DNA of 64,000 bases from Microglena sp. YARC (lineage: Eukaryota; Chlorophyta; Chlorophyceae; Chlamydomonadales; Chlamydomonadaceae), in contig CM039463.1 of NCBI GenBank assembly GCA_022414725.1, forward strand, positions 73,004,027 to 73,068,026, written 5' to 3'. A program made the position numbers and the translations under genes. Positions 33,203 through 44,101 of the stretch are shown in pieces (positions within the stretch are counted from its first letter, which is position 1; every line of letters begins with the position of its first letter). The notes beneath the pieces were generated by a model, which saw nothing but the letters and a program-made list of their open reading frames with translations, was not told the DNA's origin and did no database searches.

Positions 33203-34129
33203 ACCATGTTTCTAGAACACTACCCCGCCCGGACTTCATCCTATTTATATTTGACTGACCAGGAGGTGTCAGACAATCCCTGTGTGGGAATTCCGAGGAT
33301 GCCATTATGTGCGCCATAGTGTAAACCCCCACAATCCAGATCTAAGTTTTTAAAAAAGGGGGTATTTCGATTTAAAGGGGGGGAGGGGGGGGGGCGGTCA
33401 GCCCCCCTCAGGTTTTTTAGGGATAGGTGTCCCCCCCTTTTTTTTATACTCCCGGACTGACCGTAAATTTAACGAGTGCACTCGCCAGTGCTGGCGAAAT
33501 CTAGTTTCGAATATGCTGACAACATCGCTGAAACAACAACATTGCTGAGACTATCCATGGGGCTTCCCAATCGTAGCCTTTGCATCGTATCGGGAGCATG
33601 CATGGTCCACCGTAGAGGGACGAGTACGGATTCCTGCAGATCTCGGGGCTAAGAAGCCAATCTTGTGTGATCCTGTATTTATCTATACCACACATCACAT
33701 GTATACTCCATAGGCAGCCTGAAGGCTGATAGGTCATGTTGACAGATGACATTGCATTGTCAAAACAAGACGTGCTCCTCAGGTGCCTCCTCGCTCCGAA
33801 TCGGAGGTAGTCCTCGTATAGGCTTGGTGTGGGGCCGAATGAGACACCTCGCCGACAAATATTGCGTAGAAAAATATTTAGAAGCAAGTCACCATTCCGA
33901 ATACGCAACAGCAAAGCAGCTCGCCAAAAGTTAGCGCATGCGCGCTATTGGGTGAATGATAATCCTATTCTCGACAAAAGGCAGGCCCAGGCATCAACCG
34001 CCCCAGCTGACACCAACCTCGAAAGCTACACAACTCGTCGAAATCTGCACTGCTCGAGGATTTCGACAGCTGTACGCGTTCTCCTTTGCATGCGCTACCA
34101 TCAGTATTAAACCAATGTTCTTCTTTTTA
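33203..34129. other. No gene recognised
   Basis: Contains G- and T-rich runs at 33377-33445 and a fragment CAGCCTGAAGGCTGATAGGTCAT (33716-33738) of the 21.8-22.3 kb repeat. No reading frame here looks real. Confidence 0.4.
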
Positions 34130-34300
34130 GGCTACCAGCAGCAGCTTCTAGGCAGCTCCCTAAGCCAGCCACTGGGCGAAGTCTCAACAAATCAGCATCG
34201 CTAAAAAGCTTATTACGTCAGCTTCAAGGTGCGCTAGGTTGCTTTACCTTATGCTGATTAGCCAGCCAGGGGAGCTGCCTAGAAGCTGCTGCTCGTACTC
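34130..34300. mobile_element. MITE-2, copy 3
   Basis: GGCTACCAGCAGCAGCTTCTAG at the left and GGAGCTGCCTAGAAGCTGCT plus GCTCGTAC at the right give inverted ends of about 30 bp. Confidence 0.65.
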
Positions 34301-34475
34301 TCGTAGACGAAAAACAGTGTATTCAACTTAATTATTTTCGTGGCGGTCGAAATATCTCCGAACCACACTATAATCATTATCTCTATCTTATCTTTCTCCT
34401 TATAAATTATTCAAGCCTTGGGATCTTCTGCATTTCTCTTGTATTTCCGCGTTTGACCCCAAGGTCATCGGAACT

Positions 34476-34663
34476 ATGAACCTTGGAAAGATAACTAGGC
34501 CTGTTACCGTTGCCAAGCGAGTATGGCGCTCGAAAGCCTTTCCACCTCCAACTCGGATGTGCACCACACCACGCAACCTGGCGACACCAGATGGAAAGAG
34601 CCCCGACCCTAACAGGGCAATTCAACAAAAGAAGGCGCAGATTGCTGCTTTGCAAAAGCAAGG
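34476..34663 (+). CDS. Possible first exon of an unrecognised gene
   Basis: An ATG 70-80 bp after TATAAATT (34400) opens MNLGKITRPVTVAKRVWRSK, then NLATPDGKSPDPNRA and IQQKKAQIAALQKQ. It stops being protein-like at a plausible donor, CAAG with GTAGGA, near 34664. The basic, hydroxyl-rich N-terminus would suit an organelle targeting peptide. I find no matching downstream exon; a hAT-like MITE follows at 34769. It may be chance. Confidence 0.3.
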
Positions 34664-34768
34664 TAGGATGAGTTCCAGAATGAGTTTTTATTTTAATTAT
34701 TACCCCAGAACGGAGGTGGGATCCCTTCCACAAACCAGCGCCATTGGCATTAAATGTTGAGGGTAGTG

Positions 34769-34954
34769 CAGGGTACTTCAAATTGGCCAGCGCTTTAGCG
34801 CACTTGAAAACAAAAAAACTGCGCTTTGTAGTGCAAAAAGCGCAAAAAATGCTTGCAGCGCTCACAAGGGGTTTCAAAAAATTGCGCTTACAGCGCAGAG
34901 GGGGTCATAAGTCAGCGCTCAAAAGCGCAAAAGCCCGCGCTTTGAATTACCCTG
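34769..34954. mobile_element. hAT-like MITE, copy 3
   Basis: 186 bp, CAGGGTACTTCAAATTGG to TTTGAATTACCCTG. Exact 8-bp duplication GGGTAGTG at 34761-34768 and 34955-34962. Confidence 0.9.
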
Positions 34955-34962
34955 GGGTAGTG

Positions 34963-35880
34963 GGGTGAGATAGTGAGATTTGGCGAAGAAGGGAGGGGGG
35001 ACGAGTAGCCAGTATTGTTGAGAGGTAAAGGGAGGAACAGTGCCCTGTGTCGAAACATTGGCGGACGGCCCAATTTTCGAACGCTTCGTGTTTCGCCCTG
35101 GAACTGCTTGAAACACAAATACCAGCCATCAGGCGAAACCCCTTCCGTCAACTGACTGGCAAACATATCACGCGCCTACGGTAGTAATACTAATAATACA
35201 TATTTAAATATAGAAAGCGTGTACACTGGCTGGTCAGGGGCCCCTAATAAATCTCTGCTACTACAATTTGAATATTTAAATACAATATATTAAGCTTACT
35301 CAGGAGAGTTCCTTCAACTTGATCATTAATATTACACAATGCTAGGTGGAACTATATTGGTGTCGCAAGGCCAACGGGGTGAAATCGCAAGTCGGTGGCA
35401 CAAACAAACATACAACAGGGTGATCCTGGGGGCTCCCTCCCTCCAGAAGGGGGTGGGGGGGAGGCTGCGCCAAAAACATGAAAAGATACTAGAAGGGGAG
35501 AGTCGTGAATATGCCAAAGAAAGATAGACTCTAGAGTAGGAGTGTGGGACAACCGGCATGAAACACAATCTAGATGCATTTATGTATGTATGTCAACGCC
35601 AATCTAAACAAAAGTTATGTTAAAGCTTATTACTATATGTTAATATTATTTCACCAGAATCCAAAGGCGTTGTAGCATTATTTGGGTATGCCCCAACCAG
35701 CGACAAAAAAAGTCCAGTGGTAGGCGAAATAGGTTGAAGGGACTTGCCCAACTGTGATAGGAAGGGCTTAAAAATAATAAAAATTCTAGACATGGAAACA
35801 TGTGTAGGTTTAGGGCAGAAACTGAGTGTATAGGAAAATGAATTGTACATTATAGCTTCACCTCAGGTCCTCCGTCGTAT
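34963..35880. other. No gene recognised; one repeat fragment
   Basis: 35720-35790 holds AGTCCAGTGGTAGGCGAAAT and GGGACTTGCCCAACTG, a fragment of family F. CTCCCTCCCTCCAGAAGGGG at 35431 recalls family D. No coding region is supported. Confidence 0.4.
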
Positions 35881-35884
35881 TCGC

Positions 35885-36605
35885 AAGATTGTTTGGGTAC
35901 CAGGTCATTGAGTGCTTCTTAGAGTGATAGAGTGATTGTTTGGGTACCAGGTCATTGAGTGCTTCTAAGAGTGATAGAGTGATTGTTTGGGTACCAGGTC
36001 ATTGAGTGCTTCTAAGAGTGATAGAGTGATTGTTTGGGTACCAGGTCATTGAGTGCTTGTAAGAGTGATAGAGTGATTGTTTGGGGACCAGGTCAGAGTG
36101 CTTGTAAGAGTGATAGAGTGATTGTTTGGGGACCAGGTCATTGAGTGCTTGTAAGAGTGATAGAGTGATTGTTTGGGGACCAGGTCATTGAGTGCTTGTA
36201 AAAGTGACAGTGATTCTTTGGGGACCAGGTCATTGAGTGCTTGTAAAAGTGACAGAGTGATTCTTTGGGGACCAGGTCATTGAGTGCTTGTAAAAGTGAC
36301 AGAGTGATTCTTTGGGGACCAGGTCATTGAGTGCTTGTAAGAGTGATAAAGTGATTCTTTGGGGACCAGGTCATTGAATGCTTGTAAGAGTGATAGAGTG
36401 ATTCTTTGGGGACGAGGTCATTGAGTGCTTGTAAGAGTGATAGAGTGATTCTTTGGGGACGAGGTTATTGAGTGCTTGTAAGAGTGATAGAGTGATTCTT
36501 TGGGGACGAGGTTATTGAGTGCTTGTAAGAGTGATTCTTTGGGGACCAGGTCACTGAGTGCATGTAAGAGTGATATAGTGATCGTTTGGGGACCAGTTTG
36601 TGAGT
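35885..36605. repeat. ~47-bp minisatellite
   Basis: About fifteen units of GATTGTTTGGGTACCAGGTC, ATTGAGTGCTT and AAGAGTGATAGAGT. The third letter block shifts from TTTGGGTACC to TTTGGGGACC across the array. The unit resembles part of family F (GATTGTTTGGGG), which follows directly. Confidence 0.9.
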
Positions 36606-36755
36606 ATGTTACAGTCCAGGGGTAGGCCAAATAGGCTAAAGGGACTTGCCCAAACTTATAAGAAGGGCTTATAAAGCACTGATGAACTGAACCCCAAACG
36701 ATCGTTTAACCGACGGGGGCCCTGAGTGCGTGCTACAGTGATCATTTAATTCTAC
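36606..36755 (+). repeat. Family F repeat
   Basis: GTATGTTACAGTCCAGGGGT, GGCCAAATAGGC, GACTTGCCCAAAC, CACTGATGAACTGAACCCC, CGATCGTTTAACCGACGGGG and CAGTGATCATTTAATTC, as in the 62790 copy. Confidence 0.65.
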
Positions 36756-37011
36756 AAAATAATACCAGGTCCAGGACCAGGTTGTCTAGTGCTTGTTATA
36801 GCACCTTCTAATAAAAATATAATTTAATTCTACAATATAATTTAATATAATTTAATATAATACCAGGTCCAGGACCAGGTCGTCTAGTGCTTGTTATAGC
36901 CCCTCCTAATAAAAATAGAATTAATTTCATATAATTTATTCTACAAAATAATACCAGGTCCAGGACCAGGTCGTCTAGTGCTTGTTATAGCCCCTCCTAG
37001 TAGTATAGAAA
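36756..37011. repeat. ~90-bp tandem repeat with ATAATTTAAT
   Basis: Three units of ATACCAGGTCCAGGACCAGG, TCGTCTAGTGCTTGTTATAG and CCCCTCCTAATAAAAATA. Confidence 0.75.
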
Positions 37012-37221
37012 AAAGTAAAGATAACGCCTGGCAAGGCGTGGTGTTAAGGGAGCCGTCGTACGCGGGTGGGGAGCGGTCTCCTACCTCAACTGGACAAGAT
37101 ACCATCGCAGTTGACAACGACCTGCAACGCCAAGAGCGACCGAAGGGGGAGTCGAACCCCCGACTCTTCATCCTCAAGCGATCTGGTCTACCACTAGACC
37201 ATTGTATATCACTGAAAGGGG
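37012..37221 (-). mobile_element. tRNA-derived SINE, type 1
   Basis: On the minus strand it has CCCCTTTCAGTGATATACAA, the A-box-like TGGTCTAGTGGTAGACC, the B-box GGGTTCGACTCCCC and the shared body ending GGCGTTATC. Flanks TTATAGCYCCTCCTAGTAGT match on both sides (about 26 bp with two mismatches); because the left flank is also a tandem repeat unit, this may or may not be a target duplication. Confidence 0.85.
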
Positions 37222-37339
37222 TTATAGCTCCTCCTAGTAGTCTAGAATTACCTTGATTGTTTGAGGTTGGTCAAGTTATTTGCCACCCTTGTACATTTGT
37301 TTCACGACGAAGCGTCGCCCCTGCACCACCATTATGTCG

Positions 37340-37496
37340 TAGCGTGGCTACATATATGACATGATATCATATGATGCCGGCAGCCTAACTAGGCCAAAGT
37401 TACCATTTATATACACTATCATATGATGCAATTTGTATGATATCATATGATATCATACTCGCCTTTGGTCAACATCATATGATATACCAGAACCTA
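37340..37496 (+). mobile_element. TAGGGA-type MITE, copy 2 (decayed ends)
   Basis: Contains GATATCATATGATGCCGGCA, CTAGGCCAAAGTTACC and TTGGTCAACATCATATGATA as in the copies at 9306 and 61648. The ends are mutated and no target duplication is visible. Confidence 0.65.
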
Positions 37497-37505
37497 ACTA
37501 TCTGC

Positions 37506-37590
37506 CTAAAGGCAGTCTAAGCTTTATTTAAGGCACCCGTAGGCGTCTTTATAAGTGTATGCCTTACAAGACGCCTAAGGCTGCCTTTAA
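37506..37590. repeat. Small nested inverted repeat
   Basis: AAAGGCAG (37509) pairs with CTGCCTTT (37581), and inside it AGGCGTCTT (37541) pairs with AAGACGCCT (37568). Confidence 0.6.
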
Positions 37591-37617
37591 AAAAGTTACA
37601 TACAGAGTCTGATCGAA

Positions 37618-40600
37618 GTGATGGGAACTAAGTGCCGAGGGTCCCAGGTGAATAAAATGTACTGCAAGAGATTCAAAATGAGGGTCCCAGGTGAATTCAA
37701 TGTACTGCAAGATATTCAAAATGCCTTTCCTACTTTTCTCACTAACAACACTTTCCTACTTTCCTACTTGATAGTGGAACAACTACAGGAGCAAGAGTTT
37801 GAGGCAGTACAGTTGTCAACCCATGGAGAGGAATACCAAGAGTCCGAGGCAGTACAATTTCCAACCCATGGAAAAGAACACCAAAAGCAGCATGAGCGGG
37901 AGCAAAGGCTGCAGCAGCAGACAGCAGAGGCAACCGAGGCTCTCATCAGAACCTTGGAGCAGACCACAGAGAAAGAAATAGAAGCCTTGAAGTCCTGTCT
38001 CCATGGAGTGGAGCAGAGCGTGAAGCAGGAGGCAGAGAGTACCAGGGCACTCATTACAGCCTTGGAACATAACATGAAGCAGCACGTGACTGACTGCATC
38101 AAGTCCTCAGAGGCAAGTAGTACTCCACCCACGCCCAAGCGCTGCTCAAACCACGCAATTCCATCTAATAGTAGCCACATATCCGCCCAGGTTGTGGTAG
38201 TTGCTCACGCTCACTTCCAGAACAGTGCCCTTGCACACAAGTAGCATACACACACACCACAAGCACAGCACACACACACACACATGCATTGAGTAGACAC
38301 ACACTTGCATACTGATCAATCACAGTTATCCCCCCCCCCCCCCCACCCCCCCACCCTCCACCACCACCACCACCACACAAACCACCACCACTACCCCTTC
38401 CAAACTCTCCAACCCCCACCCGTCCACGTACATACCCCCACTTCATACCCCCACTCCTATCCCACCTCCCCTACCCAATTTTCAACTCCTTCACCCCGCC
38501 CCAGCCAGTACCACCTCATCTACCCTCAAACCCGCGTCAAACATGCACATACACACATGCAGGCAGAGGCCAAGCAGAGATGGCCAGATGTCAGTGGCAG
38601 CAATTTGCTTGCAGCATCCAAGGCAGGAGATCTTGCTGGAACCATTTCACTCTTGAAGAGGGGCGCCCCCACTAACTACTCTGATAGTTTTAAGGTAACT
38701 CTGCTTCCCTCCAATTGTGCTATTGATTGTTAGTGGGATCCAGGTCGTGCACCAGTCTCATGGAGCAGGCAACAAACTCATGCTCAGTTAGTCTGGGCCT
38801 ATCTGAATGATGATGAGGTAACTCTGCTTCCCTCCAATTGTGCTATTGATTGTTAGTGGGATCCAGGTCGTGCACCAGTCTCGTGGAGCAGGCAACAAAC
38901 TCATGCTCAGTTAGTCTGGGCCTATCTGAATGATGATGAGGTAACTCTGCTTCCCTCAAATTGTTCTATTGATTTTGGGTGGGATCTAAGTTGTGTACCA
39001 CTCTCGTGCAGCAGGCAACAAACTCATGGTCAGGTAGCCTGGGCCTATCTGAATGTTACATGACCACAAGCAAGGCTGGCAGCCACTCTCGTGAAGCAGG
39101 CAACAAACACATGGTCTGTCAGAGTGGTGAACTACAGGCACACGGGTGCTATATCGGCATCTAGATCTAGATGCCGATATAGCATCCGTGTGACTGTAGT
39201 TCGCCACTCAGACATGCTCCGGTAGTCTGGGCCTATCTGAATGATGATGAGGTAACTCTGCTTCCCTCTAATTGTTCTATCAACCTCCTGCCCATATCTA
39301 ATCAATTTACACTACCATTGCTTATACTTTGCAGACAGCCCCCCTAAATTGGTCTGATCACTTTATACTACCATTGCTTATACTTTGCAGAACACGCACC
39401 CCTAAATTAGGCTGATCACTAAACACTTCCATTCCTTCTACTTTGCAGAACACACACCCCTAAATTGGGCTGATACATTTACACTTTCATTGTCTGTACT
39501 TAGCATAACACACACCCCTAAATTGGGTTTATCACTTTAAACTTCCATTGTCTCTACTTAGCAGAACACCGGCCCCTAAATTGGGCTGATCACTTCACAC
39601 TTCCATTGCTTCTACTTAGCAGAACACCCCCCCCTAAATTGGGCTGATCACTTTACTTTTCCATTGTCTCTACTTAGCAGAACACACACGCCTAAATTGG
39701 GCTGATCCCTTTACACTCACTAAATTGTCTACTTAGCAGAACACACACCCCTCAATTGAGCTTGTCACTTTACACTTCCATTGCTTCTACTTTGCAGAAC
39801 ACCCCCCTGAATTGGGCTGCAAAAGAGGGCCACCTTCACTGCCTAAATGCTTTGGTGGAAGCCAAAGCCATCGTCGATGCTAAGGACGTGGTACGAATTA
39901 ATATCATTGGACTGCATTTCAAATGATTGCATGCATGCATGCATGCTGGCGTTAAATGTGCTTTGTATTTCATGCGCCAGGCTGCATCAAAGGGCGGCCT
40001 TAGCTGCGTGATATTTAGCCTATTTGGTCAACCCCTGTACTGTGACAAGAATGACTTAAACATAACAATGCATGCATACTTGTTTTTTACACAACACATA
40101 TTCATGCATGCTGGTGTGAAACATGCAACTGGGTCCTGCTCTAGGGGGTTTAATACACAACACACATATTCATGCATGCTGGTGTGAAACATGCATCTGG
40201 GTCCTGCTCTAGGGGGTTTAATACCTACGCCACCAAAACGGTGGTTGGGATTTTGTTTTGTTTGTCCTCGACACACACCTGATGTAATGGGGTTTTTTGC
40301 TTCGTGAGTGCTTTTTCTTTTTGTTTAAAGCACAGAGTCTCATACACCCTCGCGGTGTCAAGTTGACTTTAACATGTAATGTAATGTAATGCATATGCAT
40401 TCATGCGTACATTTAAGCGCTTCACACCAGGGTACTACTAAGCGCGCAGTGCCGCGCTGCCTTTTTGAGCCCCTCTGCGCGTTTCGCGCAGTTTTTCAAC
40501 CCCCTGTGGGCTCAGCGCGCAGTTTTTGCGCTTTTTGCACCAAAAAACGCTGACCAATTTGACGTTTGTGCGCTTTAAGCGCTGACCAATTTGGCAAGAA

Positions 40601-43600
40601 GTAGTACCCTGCTTCACACCAGGGCAATTCAAAGCGCGCGCTTTTGCGCTTTTGAGCGCTGACTTTTTGACCCCCTCTGCGCTCTAAGCACAGTTTTTTG
40701 CAACCCCTTGTGGGCGCTGCAAGCAATTTTTGCGCTTTTTGCACTACAAAGCGCAGTTTTTTTGTTTTCGAGTGCGCTAAAGCGCTGGCCAATTTGGCCA
40801 TTTGAAGTACCCTGCTTCACACCAAAACCTCATATTGCACCATGGTAATGATTACGCCTGGTGGGGCGTGGTATTAAGGGAGCCCCGCCTTACAGCGGTA
40901 GGGAACAGGCTGCTACTTTACCTGGACAAAGCTACCATGGTGGTTGACAGCGACCGAAAACACTAAAGCACACCCGTGGGAATTCGAACTCGGCACCTTC
41001 GTTCAAGGAGCTCTGCCAATGAGCCATTTGTCGAAACAGGGACATATTGCACCACATTCACAATGATTTATGGATTTGTACACACTGATTTCAGTCCTGG
41101 AGATAGGGTATTTATAAAAAGTAGTAACCAATGAGACTTCTTGGTTGCGTCTTGTCTTACATACTCTGCATTGTCTGTGATTTTACAAGGGTTTGGATAA
41201 GGGCCTGGAGGTGGTGGAGAGTAGTGTGTTTGAACAGGTCTGGGTCGGGGTTGGGGTTGTGTTTGGCGTCGGGGTTGGGGTTGTGTTTGGCGTTGGGGTT
41301 GGTGTAGGGTTGGGGTTGCGGGTGGGGGTAAAAAAATGGGATATGTACCAGTCTTTAATATTTATAATTTGAGGATGTTAATGGCAAGTCCTATGCAGCG
41401 TCGCAAGCAACGCGGATAATTGGCGGAGTTTGTTGGCCCCTGGAACGAAAGGTGACAACGATGGAGCTGACCGAAGCGAGTTAATTACGGGACCATTGGA
41501 TGACGTGTCAGGCTTCAATTTTCAAAATTTCGGTCGGATAAACGGACAAATGGGTTAAAATGGGGGCTCCCGCCCCCTTGAAGAGGGGGCACCGCCAAAA
41601 AACTGTGACCATTGAAGGCTGAGATGATGTAATTTTCACTATGTTATACTTTCTGGGTGTCTAGATATGAGGTCTCAAGGGGGGGAGGGGGGGGGGGGGG
41701 GGTCCCCAGGGATCAAAATAACATCTTCCTAATGTGCGGTCAGCCAACTTTATTCCTGCCCCCCCTTTCGGGTACCAGTGTTTAATATTTATAATTTGAG
41801 GATGTTAATAAAAACCGTGACAATTCAAGGCTGGATTATTTTTCAACTTAAATAAATACACATGATCAAAAAACTACTACAAAACACACAAGCAACACAC
41901 ATACACATGAACATACCAGGGTACAACATTTTGTCAAATTGGTCAGTGCTTTGTAGTGCAAAAAGCGCAAAAACTGCGCGCTGCGCCAACAGGGGGTTCA
42001 AAAAACTGCGCGAAACGCGCAGTGGGACTCAAAAAGCATGCGCAAAATCGTGCTGCTGCGCGCGCTTTGTAGTACCCTGATGCATGCATGATAATACCTA
42101 TCGCTTGCACAACATCTGATCATTTGACTCTTACATTTTTTTCTACCATGAAGAGAGGATGGACGCCTCTGCATTGGGCAAGTAACACCATCTGATCACA
42201 CCATCTGATAAAAACATAAGATCACTTGAATCTTACATTGTTTCTACCTTGAAGAGTGAGACGTGAAGAAATCACCGCTGCATTGGTCAAGTCACACCAT
42301 CTGATCACACCACCTGATCACACCACCTGATCACACCATCTGATCACACCATTTCATCACACCACCTGATCACACCACCTGATCACACCATCTGATCACA
42401 CCATCTGATCACACCATTTCATCACACCATATGATCACACCACCTGATCATTGACTCTTACATTGTTTCTACCTTGAAGAGTGGAAAGACGCCCCTGCAT
42501 TGGTCTGCAGCAAATGCTCACCTTGACTGCCTCAACGCTTTGGTGGAAGCTGGAGCCAAAGTAGAAGCCAAGACGAGGGTAAGAAAGCACTGTTTATATT
42601 TTGGGCTACGTCACATGCGTGCTTCTAGGCAGCTTCTCTGGCTGCCTGGCTATTCAGCCAAAGTGGTAGCAAGCTAGTGCACCTGGAAGCTGTTTAAATC
42701 AGCTGTCAAGCACTGTTGAAATATTTGGGCTGAGCCCAATGGCTGGCTCAGGGAGCTGCCTAGAAGCTGCAGCGTGTAGCCAACAAGAAAGCTGTGTCCT
42801 AAAGAGTGTTGTTGCACTACCTTCTGGCATGATTTTGTGCATGTTGGTATGGAGTTTATTACTGTGTAATTACGTGCTCATAGTTGGAATATTCAATCTA
42901 ACAGATGGAACCCAGTCACTTCCTGTTCCGAGATAATTTCCAGGTGTTGTGTTATCTTGGTTGATGGCATACAAGCTGTCGAGGCTTTCTTGCAATTGGC
43001 ACGGAGTTTCAAACTTGCCCCCCCCCCCCCCCCCTGAACCATCCACATCCACCTCTCTATCCAGTCCTTTCCAGGGATATTTCGAGTTCCTTTCAATGAT
43101 TGAAATTCAATCCGTCTCTTCTTACCCCCACTGCTACCTACCTGCTTCTTGCGGGCCTATTTAGTGCTTAACTAAATAAATACAAATAAAAAGCACAAGC
43201 TGTTGAGGATGAGATGGATTTATTATTATTATTATTATTATTACTATTATTATTATTATTATTATTATTTATGGAATGCCCTTTATATCCATGAGAGTAA
43301 AATGCTCTTTGACAAACTTGGAATTAAACCTTTTTGAAGGCTCAAGACAGCTTATGAGCTTTCTTGCGCCTTAAAAAAGACAAAGAAGCAATGTTTAATA
43401 GTTATAACATGAGAATGCTAATGAAAACTGTAAACATTCAAGGTTGTAAATCTTTGACATCTTTTATAAATATATATGATAAAAACGAAATGTGAAGATT
43501 CGTGAATAGCACTTGATCACACACACACACAAAAACACAAACAAACAAACCATGCCCTGACCATGAGAACATTTACCGCTTGCAAACCATCCTATCACAC

Positions 43601-43956
43601 CATCTGATCCCTTGACTCTTACATTGTTTCCACCATGAAGAGAGGATGGACGCCCCTGCATTGCGCTGCGGCAGAGGGCCACCTTGACTGCATCAATGCT
43701 TTGGTGGAAGCTGGAGCCTGCGTGGATGTTAAGGATCAAGTAAGAATTAATATCATCGGACTGCATTTCAAATGAGTGTATGTATGTATGCATGCTGGCG
43801 TGGCTAAGGACGAAGGACGAATTAGTATCATTGGACTGCATTTCAAACGATTGTATGTATGTATACATGCTGGCGTGGCTTAGGACCAAGTACGAAGTTA
43901 GATCGTTGGACTGTATTTCAAATGATTGTCTGTCTGTCTGTCTGTCTGTCTGTCTT

Positions 43957-44003
<47 letters not shown>

Positions 44004-44045
44004 GCCTGCCTGTCTGTCTGCCTGCCTGCCTGCCTGCCTGCCTGT

Positions 44046-44101
<56 letters not shown>

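Noticed and set aside
35339..35527. Small frame MLGGTILVSQ...
   Set aside because: Overlaps a dispersed-repeat-like CTCCCTCCCTCCAGAAGG segment; no family recognised and no splice context.
36418..36630. Frame across the 47-bp minisatellite
   Set aside because: Repeat-derived and specific to one stretch of the array.
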